NCBI RefSeq assembly: GCF_001747895.1 | Contig: NZ_LNNB01000018.1 | Location: forward strand, 83,874-147,873 | Origin: Staphylococcus equorum | Lineage (GTDB): Bacteria; Bacillota; Bacilli; Staphylococcales; Staphylococcaceae | Reading direction: 5' to 3' | DNA: 64,000 nucleotides | Shown here: positions 1 to 10,169 of the stretch, piece by piece | Numbering within the stretch: position 1 is the stretch's first letter | Layout of the letters: each line of letters starts with the position of its first letter | Notes under the pieces: generated by a model | Databases searched by the model: none | Told to the model about the DNA's origin: nothing | Seen by the model: only the letters and a program-made list of their open reading frames with translations | Made by a program: the position numbers and the translations under genes

Positions 1-1907
1 TCATCGACAGTCACATCTTTCATTTGTGTAGCTGCATTTGTTAAATGACCGCCACCGCCAAGTGCTTCCATCGTTAATTGCACATTAACTGCACCAAGTG
101 AGCGGGCAGACATACCTATGAGATTATCTTCTCGTCTCGCTATTACATATGAAGCCTCTACACCATCTAAACTTAACAGTTCATCGGCAGCTTGTGCAAC
201 TGTAACAGGATGATAGATTTTGTCGTTAGAGCCATAGGCAATTGCTACCCCATTCTCTTGCAGTTTCACCGTTTGAATCAACTCAGTACGATTGATATAC
301 GTATCAAGATCATCTTTCAAGAAATGCTGAGTCAATATCGTATCGGCACCATGTGCACGTAAATAACTTGCGGCATCAAATGTTCTAGACCCTGTGCGCA
401 ATGTAAAGTTACGTGTATCTACGATGATACCAGCAAACATAACTGTTGATTCTAAACGTGTCAGACGTTGTTCTGTCGGTTGATACTCTAGTAATTCTGT
501 AACAAGTTCAGCTGTCGAACTTGCATAAGGTTCCATATATATAAGCAATGGACTAGAGATAAAGCTTTCACCACGTCTATGATGATCAATCACGACTTTA
601 CGGTTTGCTTTATTTAAAATATTTTCATCAATGACCATTTCAGGTTTATGCGTATCTACGATGACTAATGTAGTCTTAGATGTCATAATATCCCATGCTT
701 CATCTGAAGTAATGAAACGATCTTTTAGTTCTGGCTTTTCATTTACTGCATCCATGACACGACGTAACGTTGGATCGATATCTGATTCATTTAATACAAT
801 GTAGGCATCTAAATTATTCATCATTGCAAAACGGGATACACCAATTGCTGCACCGATCGCATCTAAATCAGGACGTGTATGTCCCATAATGATTACTTTG
901 TCGCCTTCCATCAAGATATCTTTTAAAGCATGTGAAATCACTCGTGCTCTTACACGTGTGCGTTTCTCCATTGGGTCAGTCTTACCGCCATAGAAGCGTA
1001 CATTACCATTCATGCTCTTAATCGCTACTTGGTCGCCACCACGACCGAGCGCTAAATCTAAGCCTGACTGAGAAAGTTCACCCAGGTCGACGAGATTTTC
1101 AGAACCTTCACCGACACCAACACTTAATGTAAGTTGGGCACGGTAACCAACACTCTTTTCACGGAGCTGACTTAAAATACTAAAATTAGATTCTTCGATA
1201 TCTTTTAAAATACGTTGATTTAAGTACGCCACAAATTGATCAGAACTATAACGTTTGAAATAAATGTTATATTCTGTCGCCCATCTACTGATTACACGTG
1301 TAACCATAGAGTTGATTTCTGATCTTTGTGTATCGTTCATATTTTGAGTGATTTCATCGTAGTTATCTAAGAATAGTGTCATGATAATCGGTTTAGATTC
1401 TTCATATAATTCTTGCGTCTGAATTTCTTCTGTAATATCAAAGAAGTATAAAACATGTTCTCTTTCAGAATAGCGAACGCGATAATGGTATTCATTTTCT
1501 TTAATTTCAATTTCTTGTGTTTTTTCTAATTGCTTTAAGATATTAGGATATACTTCGTTTACTGGGTCGGAAATGACATTACGATCTAATCGTTCCGACA
1601 TAAAATGGTTCATCCACTCTATGTTTTCATTTTCGTCTAAGATAATCATCCCAATAGGTAAATTCTTAATTGCGATGTTGCTACCTTCAGAAATATGACC
1701 ACTCAGATCATCTACATAGCTATCTAGTTTTTGTAAAGCTTGTCTTACCAAAAATACTGTCCCTATAATTATAACCACTAAGACAATCGCAGCGATGCCT
1801 GCCATAATTTGGTTGAAAACGAACCATATTACAACAAGCGCAATTGCTGTGAGCGCCATTATGATAAATGGCAAGAGCAAGGCTTTTTTAGTGGATTGAC
1901 GATTCAT
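1..1907 (-). CDS. gdpP: GdpP, cyclic-di-AMP phosphodiesterase (3' end outside window)
   Basis: Membrane-bound phosphodiesterase that hydrolyses the second messenger c-di-AMP. About 635 codons are visible with no stop, so roughly the last 20 residues of this ~655-aa family lie beyond position 1. Two N-terminal membrane segments (residues ~8-55) are followed by a PAS-like region, a degenerate GGDEF domain (GRGGDQ instead of GGDEF), and DHH/DHHA1 catalytic domains. I read the DHH motif as VVIDHHRRG near 585-600 and the DHHA1 glycine motif GGGGH near 50. The ATG at 1907 has the Shine-Dalgarno GAGGTGG just upstream and lies 14 nt after the stop of the DUF2232 gene, so the two are probably co-transcribed. 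No disrupting stop or frameshift was seen. Confidence 0.96.
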   Translation of the reverse strand, partial: MNRQSTKKALLLPFIIMALTAIALVVIWFVFNQIMAGIAAIVLVVIIIGTVFLVRQALQKLDSYVDDLSGHISEGSNIAIKNLPIGMIILDENENIEWMNHFMSERLDRNVISDPVNEVYPNILKQLEKTQEIEIKENEYHYRVRYSEREHVLYFFDITEEIQTQELYEESKPIIMTLFLDNYDEITQNMNDTQRSEINSMVTRVISRWATEYNIYFKRYSSDQFVAYLNQRILKDIEESNFSILSQLREKSVGYRAQLTLSVGVGEGSENLVDLGELSQSGLDLALGRGGDQVAIKSMNGNVRFYGGKTDPMEKRTRVRARVISHALKDILMEGDKVIIMGHTRPDLDAIGAAIGVSRFAMMNNLDAYIVLNESDIDPTLRRVMDAVNEKPELKDRFITSDEAWDIMTSKTTLVIVDTHKPEMVIDENILNKANRKVVIDHHRRGESFISSPLLIYMEPYASSTAELVTELLEYQPTEQRLTRLESTVMFAGIIVDTRNFTLRTGSRTFDAASYLRAHGADTILTQHFLKDDLDTYINRTELIQTVKLQENGVAIAYGSNDKIYHPVTVAQAADELLSLDGVEASYVIARREDNLIGMSARSLGAVNVQLTMEALGGGGHLTNAATQMKDVTVD

Positions 1908-1921
1908 TTTTCCACCTCAAA

Positions 1922-2833
1922 TCATTTTTTAATGATACGTTTTAAGTTAATACATAAATCTATAACACCCAGGAGGCTTACAATATGTGTAAGTGGCATT
2001 AGAATTGTCCCTATTGCCATTAAAATCACAGTAAGTGTGAGCGGCATTGATTTTGCCTTTCCGAAAAAGTGAATCACACTTAACCCCTGAATATACATAC
2101 ATAATGATAACACAATTTCGAAGTTTAATACGATACTTTGGAACGCACTCGGTTCGGCAGTAAACATAACACAAAGCAGGACAATCATATACATCCATAG
2201 CAATGAACGCTTCATTTGCCACGCATATAATGGTTTGAATATTGGTGTAGCAATTTTGAATTTACGTAAAATTGGAAAAGTAACTAGTAAATTGATTAAT
2301 ATAAGTATAAATACTGCAATGATTACATAACTTGGTAACTGAACTGATAATTGACGGAAAGTTTCTTCAAACATTTGTTTATAATCTGAACCAACACCTG
2401 CATTAGAAATATAATAATGTATTTGATCTTTCACAGGTTTCATTAATGTTGTTGATGTTGGTATTTTATCAAATGTTTGTAATGCCATAAATGCAATTAA
2501 CGAGATCATACTCACGTATGTAGTTGTAATATAAAGTATACGCTCTTTAGATGTACGTTCTTTTAATAATTGGCCAACAACGAAACTCACTAAGAGTACG
2601 AGGACCATGATACTTAATACGAATATATTACCTAATAAAGTTGTTAATACAACTGTTACGACTGCTGTTAAACCAAATGATTCTACAGACTTATGCCATA
2701 AAATAATGCCTGGAATTGTCGCAAACAAACTCAATACAAGCCCAAGCGGTGGTAATATATGTAAAGCTAAAGCTACTACGACTAGCGTGATTATACTAAG
2801 TATAGTTGCCTTAGGATATATTTTTGAAAACAA
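1922..2833 (-). CDS. DUF2232 (YybS-like) polytopic membrane protein
   Basis: Hydrophobic protein of about 303 aa with roughly eight predicted membrane segments. It matches the YybS/DUF2232 family, which lies immediately upstream of gdpP in Firmicutes; its biochemical role is not established. The open frame runs upstream to 2899, but the only good ribosome site is GGGAG at 2842-2846, eight bases before a TTG at 2833. That start gives MFSKIYPKATIL and a length near the ~309 aa of B. subtilis YybS. An ATG at 2848 lacks a Shine-Dalgarno sequence. Identification rests on gene order and hydrophobic pattern; the start is an inference. Confidence 0.85.
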   Translation of the reverse strand: MFSKIYPKATILSIITLVVVALALHILPPLGLVLSLFATIPGIILWHKSVESFGLTAVVTVVLTTLLGNIFVLSIMVLVLLVSFVVGQLLKERTSKERILYITTTYVSMISLIAFMALQTFDKIPTSTTLMKPVKDQIHYYISNAGVGSDYKQMFEETFRQLSVQLPSYVIIAVFILILINLLVTFPILRKFKIATPIFKPLYAWQMKRSLLWMYMIVLLCVMFTAEPSAFQSIVLNFEIVLSLCMYIQGLSVIHFFGKAKSMPLTLTVILMAIGTILMPLTHIVSLLGVIDLCINLKRIIKK

Positions 2834-3049
2834 ATTCGCCACTCCCATACTATTTTTGACTATAACTTTTATTTTAACCTCTTTAAAACTTTTATACAAT
2901 TATTGCCAACTCATTTCTATAGAAGTTAAACATACGCTACACATTCAACTATTCGAAGATAAACTAATATTCATCCTTTCAGTTGATATTAAGACAGCTA
3001 AATCCCCTATTACTTCACTAGATCACAGCTATTTCCATGTGTTTTCCTA

Positions 3050-3097
3050 GAAAAAATAGGACCTACAAAGCAGTCAGTCTACTTTGTAGGTCCTATT
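3050..3097 (-). terminator. Rho-independent terminator after metX
   Basis: A perfect 16-bp inverted repeat (3055-3070 with 3082-3097, 11-nt loop) is followed on the minus strand by a run of six T (the A run at 3050-3055 on plus). It lies just downstream of the metX stop and separates it from the DUF2232-gdpP unit. Confidence 0.9.
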
Positions 3098-3154
3098 GGT
3101 TATTCTGATTCTGCTGTGTCGTCCTAAATTTAACATTCTATAGTACAGTCACGC

Positions 3155-4123
3155 TCATTTACGCTTGATTTTATAAACCTTTAAGAAATGGTATAAATTA
3201 GGTGCCCAATCATTAAAATTAACTAAAAATCCATCATGCCCTACATTGTCAGGTACAAAGAAATGTTTATGGTATTTGAAGCGTTGGCCAACTGCATAAA
3301 CAAGATCATCAGGATAAAGTAAGTCATCCGCAAAGCCCATCGTCATCATCTTAGTATCCAGTCTACTGAACACTTCGTCCACGTCATCACGCCCTCTATC
3401 CACATCATGGCTGTCTAAGACGTCAAGCAGCGTTAAATAACATGCATAACTAAAGTGTTTCATAAACTTATCGCCTTGGTGCCTTTGATATGCAACCACT
3501 TGATCTGGCGAGAAGCGTTGTTCATAACTTTTAGACGAACGGTATGTTAAGAAGCCGAGTTGTCTTGCGATACTCATACCTTGTTCATGGTCTAAATGAA
3601 TCGCTTGTCTCGCAATTTCATTAAATGCACGACTATATGAAGATGTTCTCTGTGTAGCAGCAAGTATAACTGCTTTATCAACCTCAAATTTACGGTTATA
3701 TAATAACTCTACTGCTTGCATGCCACCTAAAGAGCCACCTATAAGTATATTAATACGTTCAAAGCCTAAATGCTCAATACCTAATTCAATTGCACGTACA
3801 ATATCACGCAAAGTCAGTTGTTCTGGGAAGTCTTCATCCGTAAGCGCAGAACTAGAGCCAAATGGACTACCAATTACATTGAAAGTTAAAAACTGATAAT
3901 CATTAATCGGCATATAACCACCATCAATAATACCTCTCCACCATCCAGGTTGTTCATTTGTGCCATATGTTAAGTGATTGCCTGTCAAAGCATGACACAC
4001 GACCACAAGAGGTTGACCTTTCAATCCAACATGTTCGTAACGTAATTTTAAGTTTGAGATCGTTTCTCCTGACTCTGTTGTAAATGGTCCTAATTCTAAT
4101 GTATCAACCGTATAATTCGTCAT
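3155..4123 (-). CDS. metX: Homoserine O-acetyltransferase
   Basis: Transfers an acetyl group from acetyl-CoA to homoserine, activating it for methionine synthesis in the cytoplasm. It is a 322-aa alpha/beta-hydrolase of the MetX type. The nucleophile elbow GGSLGGMQ sits near residue 130, and the C-terminal Asp (ADDLLYPDD) and His (NVGHDGFL) complete the triad. The ATG at 4123 follows a strong GTAGGAGG Shine-Dalgarno. The gene is monocistronic, preceded by a SAM riboswitch with its own terminator and followed by a perfect hairpin terminator. Staphylococcal orthologs occur at this position near azlCD and serS. Acetyl rather than succinyl specificity is a family inference. Confidence 0.94.
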   Translation of the reverse strand: MTNYTVDTLELGPFTTESGETISNLKLRYEHVGLKGQPLVVVCHALTGNHLTYGTNEQPGWWRGIIDGGYMPINDYQFLTFNVIGSPFGSSSALTDEDFPEQLTLRDIVRAIELGIEHLGFERINILIGGSLGGMQAVELLYNRKFEVDKAVILAATQRTSSYSRAFNEIARQAIHLDHEQGMSIARQLGFLTYRSSKSYEQRFSPDQVVAYQRHQGDKFMKHFSYACYLTLLDVLDSHDVDRGRDDVDEVFSRLDTKMMTMGFADDLLYPDDLVYAVGQRFKYHKHFFVPDNVGHDGFLVNFNDWAPNLYHFLKVYKIKRK

Positions 4124-4141
4124 GACTTACCTCCTACTTAG

Positions 4142-4177
4142 TAAAAAAACTCCTCACTATTCAATAAGTAAGAAGTT
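4142..4177 (-). terminator. Riboswitch-controlled terminator of metX
   Basis: Read on the minus strand, a 10-bp stem (4168-4177 with 4148-4157, two G-U pairs) is followed by seven T residues. It lies between the SAM aptamer and the metX start, so it is the expression platform: closed when S-adenosylmethionine is bound. Confidence 0.88.
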
Positions 4178-4185
4178 GAAAATTA

Positions 4186-4283
4186 CTTATCATTCGACTA
4201 TATCGTTGGTTTTAGCACCGTACTTTATTTAGCCGGTTGCTGAAGCATCATTGGGCCAAATCCCTTAGCTTCTCGGAATAAGA
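4186..4283 (-). promoter_or_regulatory. SAM-I (S-box) riboswitch upstream of metX
   Basis: On the minus strand the leader contains the S-box signatures in order: CTTAT, GAGAAGCTAAGGGA, TTGGCCCAATGATGC, TTCAGCAACCGG, and ACGGTGCTAAAACC, closing with ATGATAAG that pairs back to CTTATTC. These correspond to helices P1-P3 of the SAM-I aptamer. The adjacent terminator lies between it and metX. High SAM is expected to terminate transcription. Confidence 0.95.
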
Positions 4284-4412
4284 TTTATTTTAATTGTATT
4301 GCACTACATTACTACTATTGATGTTCCAACAATCCATTCATTTTTAAAAAATGTCGGAATTTTCTAATTATTGTCATTCTAACGGATAAAATGATTTACA
4401 TCAATGAAATAA

Positions 4413-4742
4413 TTAAAATACCCATCTTAATGCAGCCATAATAACAATGCCACCTATGATTGTAATTGTTAAACTACGTGTGATAACTGCAATCACTATT
4501 GTCGGGACCATCGTAATTAGAAACGGCACATTAACGCTATAACCCATCATGCCATCTTGTTGTTCAATCAAACCATCAATAACTAAAGCAGTAAATAACG
4601 TGATTGGTATAAACGACAACCATTTTACAACTCTTTCAGATAGTTTAATTTTAGATATAAGTAAAAACGGTATAATCCGTGTAAACCATGTCACAATACC
4701 ACAAAGCAAAATAATAATAAGCATATGCGTCGTTGTTGTCAT
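4413..4742 (-). CDS. azlD: AzlD, small subunit of branched-chain amino acid exporter
   Basis: A 109-aa protein with about four membrane helices and the AzlD pattern TRIIPFLL near residue 21. AzlD pairs with AzlC in the plasma membrane to export branched-chain amino acids and analogues such as 4-azaleucine. Its ATG at 4742 overlaps the azlC stop by 4 bp (ATGA), which indicates translational coupling. The pair lies between metX and serS as in other staphylococci. The exact substrate here is not shown by sequence. Confidence 0.9.
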   Translation of the reverse strand: MTTTTHMLIIILLCGIVTWFTRIIPFLLISKIKLSERVVKWLSFIPITLFTALVIDGLIEQQDGMMGYSVNVPFLITMVPTIVIAVITRSLTITIIGGIVIMAALRWVF

Positions 4743-5434
4743 CGTTCCATCACCACCCCTAGTCCAGCTGCTACCGTAGAAGCAAGAATAATTGCCACGT
4801 AAGACGGCATAAAGAGACTTAGAAGAAGCATCATCACAATTACAGTAATGATCAATACAAAATACGTCTTGATGCGAGAGCGTTGAACTGATTCAAACTG
4901 TGACACAGCTAAAAAGATAAACATCGCAGCAATAGCGAAATCTAAACCTAACGTCTCTGGGTTGTTTATGTATTTTCCAAATATAGCACCAATAACACAT
5001 GCAAATGTCCAAAACAAATAAGCTGTGATATTTAAACCATATAACCAACGATCGTTAATTTTTTCTCCTTTAAGATGTGGCGTAATTGCTACACCAAACG
5101 TTTCATCTGTAATAAGCGTTGAAAGTCCTATTCGATTTAATAAGCCGTATGATTGGTAACTCGGTGCAAGCGTCATACTTAGTAGAAACATTCTGGAATT
5201 TACGATAAATGCTGTTAACACAATCGCAGAAATCGGTGTACCTGCGATGACTAATGCACAAATGATGAATTGTGCAGCACCAGCATATACAAGTAAGCAG
5301 AGTAAGATAATTTCAAGCAAACTAAATCCTGAGGCTACAGCAACAATTCCAAAAGACAACCCTACCCCAGCGTACCCTAATAATGTAGGAACACATTCTT
5401 TCACACCTTGCTTAAAAGTTACATGCGCTTCCAT
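4739..5434 (-). CDS. azlC: AzlC, large subunit of branched-chain amino acid exporter
   Basis: A 231-aa polytopic protein with the AzlC-family signature regions GVGLSFGIVAVASG and YAGAAQFI. It forms a membrane exporter with AzlD, whose gene overlaps by 4 bp. The frame extends to 5470, but the start at 5434 (MEAHVTFKQGV) is chosen because it is preceded by AAAGGAGTGAGG at proper distance. Upstream 5480-5710 is AT-rich without a clear operator. Regulation is not visible. Confidence 0.9.
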   Translation of the reverse strand: MEAHVTFKQGVKECVPTLLGYAGVGLSFGIVAVASGFSLLEIILLCLLVYAGAAQFIICALVIAGTPISAIVLTAFIVNSRMFLLSMTLAPSYQSYGLLNRIGLSTLITDETFGVAITPHLKGEKINDRWLYGLNITAYLFWTFACVIGAIFGKYINNPETLGLDFAIAAMFIFLAVSQFESVQRSRIKTYFVLIITVIVMMLLLSLFMPSYVAIILASTVAAGLGVVMER

Positions 5435-5710
5435 TACCTCACTCCTTTCATTTTCAATTTTTAAAAACAATAGCTTAAGTTTAATATAAATTAGGCGTTT
5501 TATTCAATCACTTTAGCATTCCGTTTGTGTGACGGAAGACAACCCTCTGTTTTAAAAAAGTTTATTTATCAACGTTTTAAACTTTTCTGAATCTTATGAA
5601 ATACTTTAGACTTACCTGTTATTTTCCACATGAAAAACCATTGAGGTTAATTACATAATTTTATAAATCCACTTAATTTTACCCCTCCCCTACCCCACCT
5701 CGATATAAAT

Positions 5711-5745
5711 AAAGAGCGCAACAAAGGTCTTTGCTACGCTCTTTT
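5711..5745 (-). terminator. Terminator after serS
   Basis: Inverted repeat AAAGAGCG…CGCTCTTT with a second matched part (CAAAG/CTTTG), 5711-5745, just beyond the serS stop on the minus strand. The 3' side on that strand ends in CTCTTTATTT. Confidence 0.8.
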
Positions 5746-5763
5746 AGCCATACTTATTTAATT

Positions 5764-7062
<1,299 letters not shown>

Positions 7063-7093
7063 TCAATTTTTAAAAATGTTTGGATAATAACAC

Positions 7094-7300
7094 AAAAAAG
7101 ACCACATCCCCTCTACAAGGGACGTGGTCTACGTGTTGCCACCCTATTTAACAGCCTAATTAGACTGCACTCTCCATAAATAACGGCCAAAGCCGGTTGT
7201 TCTTCTCATAGTAGGTAGATTCACACTAACGTTGATTACTTGTTCACACCAACCACAAGTTCTCTGAAATCAAACAATTAATACTACTTAGCCTACGAAC
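7094..7300 (-). promoter_or_regulatory. T-box leader of serS (tRNA-Ser sensing)
   Basis: The minus-strand leader has a stem I region with the sequence GTGTGAATCTACC, in which TCT followed by A is a plausible serine specifier. The antiterminator motif AGGGTGGCAACACG (7131-7144) comes next, then a GC-rich terminator (AGACCACGTCCC…GGGGATGTGGTCT plus T6, 7094-7130). This is the standard class I T-box layout: uncharged tRNA-Ser stabilises the antiterminator and allows serS transcription. The specifier assignment is by position and gene identity. Confidence 0.93.
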
Positions 7301-7372
7301 AATAACTTATTAACTTGTTTTAAATATAGCAAATAACCTTATGTTTTTCAAGAGTGACAGTGCTGACGTCTA

Positions 7373-8881
7373 TTATATCTCATTCATATACGCAGTATCG
7401 TGTAAATATTGCGATATCGCTGCGATATCTTTATGAAATTGTCTATCTTCTGTAATTGAAGGTATGATTTGGCGTAACGTTTGATATTTTTCATACGTTT
7501 TTGGTGATAGCTTATCAATATCTTTATATTCTACAGCTTGTAATGCAATAATCGTCTCTATCGCTAAGACACGTCGTGCATTCTCAACCATCATATAACC
7601 GTGACGAGAAGCGATTGTTCCCATAGATACATGATCTTCTTGATTCGCTGAGGACGGTATAGAATCGACACTGGCTGGATGTGCAAGTGTTTTATTTTCT
7701 GAAACTAAACTTGCTGCCGCATATTGCATAATCATTGCACCACTTTGTAAACCTGGTTGTGGACTTAAAAATGCAGGTAAGCCATTATTCAATTGTGGAT
7801 TCACAAGTCTTTCTAGTCGACGTTCTGAAACATTAGCCAGTTCGCTGACTCCTAATTTTAAGAAATCTAAAGCAAAAGCAATCGGTTGTCCATGGAAATT
7901 ACCACCCGATATCACTAGTGTTTCATCATCTTCATCAAATATAAGTGGGTTATCATTTGCAGCATTCATTTCAAATTCTAGTTTTTCTTTAACATAATTG
8001 AACACTTGGAAACTTGCCCCATGAATTTGTGGGATACAGCGTAAAGTATAAGCATCTTGCACACGTACTTCACCTTGTGTCGTTGTTAACTCAGAACCTT
8101 CTAACCAATCTAACATACGCGCAGCTACATCAATTTGTTCTTGGAAGTTACGTGCTTTATGTACCTTTTCATTGTAAGCATCTGTAATACCATTGAGTGC
8201 TTGATGTGTAAGTGAAGCAATCCATTCTGCTTGATAGCCTAGACTCTCTGCTTCTATATAGTTAATTACACCCTGGGCAGTCATCGCCTGTGTGCCGTTA
8301 ATTAGCGCTAGCCCTTCTTTTGCTTGTAATTCTAGTGGTTTACGTTTCAAGTTATTTAAGACATACCGACTGTCTACCTCTTCGCCTTGGTAAAACACGT
8401 TACCTTCTCCAATCAAGGCCAATGCTAAGTGAGATAATGGTGCTAAATCTCCAGAAGCACCAAGTGAGCCTTGTTGAGGAACTACTGGCACAATTCTATT
8501 ATTAATGAAGTATACGAGCTGTTCTACTAAATCTACTGTAGTACCAGAATGTCCTTTAAGTAGGGTATTTAATCTTAATACCATCATCACTAATGACACT
8601 TCTTCTGAAAATGGGTCCCCCATACCACATGCATGAGAACGGATAAGATTCACTTGTAATTGATTATATTCCCCTTCATCAATACGCACATCACTGAACA
8701 AACCAAAACCTGTTGTAATACCATAGACTGTCTCTTTATTCGCTATAATATTCTCTACTGTTTGACGGCTCTGCTTTACACGTTCAAAAGCTTCTTCAGT
8801 CACTTCCACCGTATCTTTCTCGTATAAAAATTTCTTGATATCTTCAATTGTAAGCATTTCTCCATTTAATTGTAATGTCAT
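7373..8881 (-). CDS. hutH: Histidine ammonia-lyase
   Basis: Deaminates L-histidine to trans-urocanate, the first step of histidine degradation. The 502 aa are the normal length. The Ala-Ser-Gly triad that forms the MIO electrophile is in [12 protein letters not shown] near residue 143; YGITTGFG near 54 and GNFHGQP near 325 are also conserved. The ATG at 8881 is preceded by GGGAGATGGAG. The other hut genes are not next to it, as in S. aureus where hutH sits by serS. A perfect cre match upstream indicates CcpA repression. Confidence 0.96.
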   Translation of the reverse strand: MTLQLNGEMLTIEDIKKFLYEKDTVEVTEEAFERVKQSRQTVENIIANKETVYGITTGFGLFSDVRIDEGEYNQLQVNLIRSHACGMGDPFSEEVSLVMMVLRLNTLLKGHSGTTVDLVEQLVYFINNRIVPVVPQQGSLGASGDLAPLSHLALALIGEGNVFYQGEEVDSRYVLNNLKRKPLELQAKEGLALINGTQAMTAQGVINYIEAESLGYQAEWIASLTHQALNGITDAYNEKVHKARNFQEQIDVAARMLDWLEGSELTTTQGEVRVQDAYTLRCIPQIHGASFQVFNYVKEKLEFEMNAANDNPLIFDEDDETLVISGGNFHGQPIAFALDFLKLGVSELANVSERRLERLVNPQLNNGLPAFLSPQPGLQSGAMIMQYAAASLVSENKTLAHPASVDSIPSSANQEDHVSMGTIASRHGYMMVENARRVLAIETIIALQAVEYKDIDKLSPKTYEKYQTLRQIIPSITEDRQFHKDIAAISQYLHDTAYMNEI

Positions 8882-8922
8882 TTCTCCATCTCCCTACTTA
8901 TGAATTTAATTCGATTAATTCG

Positions 8923-8937
8923 AGTATACGCTTACAT
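8923..8937 (-). promoter_or_regulatory. cre site (CcpA) upstream of hutH
   Basis: The minus strand reads ATGTAAGCGTATACT, matching all fixed positions of the cre consensus WTGNAANCGNWNNCW. It lies 42 bp before the hutH start, consistent with catabolite repression of histidine use. It sits in the 400-bp divergent gap (8882-9285), in which I see no other clear element. Confidence 0.75.
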
Positions 8938-9285
8938 TTTCAGCAGAACAATAGCTTTTGACATATCCGTAACATGGTATCAAATCACTGTTTTAATAGG
9001 GTAAAGGAGCATTAATCTTTATTTTAGAAAAGTTAATAATTTCTTAACAAGTTTACCTATTGACTTAAATGCAATGCGGGTTTATTATTTTCTATTGTAT
9101 TAAAAAATAGCTTAAAAATTTCGAAAATAAAAACACTTCAATAGACAGCAATATTTTGCATGCATAATTGAAGATTTTAAAGTAGATTTATAATTACTTT
9201 TGTAATTTTAAACTCTGACTTTTACGTATATGATTCAAAAATCAATAGCGTTAAATTATCATGAATTTTAAAAGGAGGTTTCAAT

Positions 9286-10098
9286 ATGGAAACTTTATCA
9301 TCGGTAAGCATTCCTAAACGTGAAGATGATACACATAAAGGTGATTATGGCAGAATCCTTTTAATTGGAGGTAATGCTAACTTAGGTGGCGCGATTATGC
9401 TTGCAGCGCGTGCATGTGTTTATAGTGGCAGTGGACTAATAACAGTAGCTACACATCCAACGAACCATGCTGCACTACATTCTCGTTGTCCTGAAGCAAT
9501 GGTTATTGATATTAATGATACAAAAATGTTAACAAAAATGATTGAAAACACAGATTGTATCTTAATCGGTCCTGGATTAGGTTGTGATTTCAAGGGTAAT
9601 AACGCAATCACATTCTTACTACAAAATATCCAACCGCATCAAACGCTAATCGTAGATGGAGATGCTATAACGATTTTCAGTAAATTGAAACCTGAAATAC
9701 CTACTTGTCATGTCATTTTCACACCGCATCAAAAAGAATGGGAACGTTTAAGTGGCATTCCTATTGAGGAACAAACATATGAACGCAATCGTGAAGCGGT
9801 AGATCGGATTGGAGCAACTATTGTTCTGAAAATGCATGGTACGGAGATTTATTTCAAAGACAAAGATTATAAATTACCAATCGGTACGCCTGCTATGGCA
9901 ACTGGAGGCATGGGTGATACCCTAGCTGGAATGATTACGAGTTTCGTCGGACAATTTGATGACACTCAGGAAGCTGTCACAAGTGCAACATACGCACATA
10001 GCTTCATTGGTGAACAGTTAGCAGAGAAAATGTATGTCGTTCCACCATCAAGACTTATAAGCGAGATTCCACATGCAATGAAATCATTAGAAAGCTAA
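9286..10098 (+). CDS. nnrD: ADP-dependent NAD(P)H-hydrate dehydratase
   Basis: Metabolite repair enzyme that dehydrates damaged (hydrated) NAD(P)H using ADP. The 270-aa YjeF C-terminal-domain (carbohydrate-kinase-like) protein lacks the epimerase half. Motifs: HKGDYGRILLIGGNANLGGA at 17-36, IGPGLG near 97, TPHQKEWERL near 145, and the nucleotide-binding MATGGMGDTLAGM near 205-217. The ATG follows AAAGGAGG. It is transcribed divergently from hutH and converges on gyrA across a shared terminator. Confidence 0.93.
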   Translation: METLSSVSIPKREDDTHKGDYGRILLIGGNANLGGAIMLAARACVYSGSGLITVATHPTNHAALHSRCPEAMVIDINDTKMLTKMIENTDCILIGPGLGCDFKGNNAITFLLQNIQPHQTLIVDGDAITIFSKLKPEIPTCHVIFTPHQKEWERLSGIPIEEQTYERNREAVDRIGATIVLKMHGTEIYFKDKDYKLPIGTPAMATGGMGDTLAGMITSFVGQFDDTQEAVTSATYAHSFIGEQLAEKMYVVPPSRLISEIPHAMKSLES

Positions 10099-10104
10099 CT
10101 TATA

Positions 10105-10146
10105 ACGAAAAAAAGACCTACCTTAATGAGGTAGGTCTTTTTATAT
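10105..10146. terminator. Bidirectional terminator between nnrD and gyrA
   Basis: An 11-bp perfect stem AAAGACCTACC (10112-10122) / GGTAGGTCTTT (10130-10140) has A-rich and T-rich flanks, so it can end both the plus-strand nnrD transcript and the minus-strand gyrase operon. Confidence 0.9.
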
Positions 10147-10169
10147 GTGTATTTATCTTTAATCAAAGA

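Noticed and set aside
2607..3050. Plus-strand frame antisense to the DUF2232 gene
   Set aside because: Shadow of a conserved gene; no ribosome site, and it runs into a terminator.
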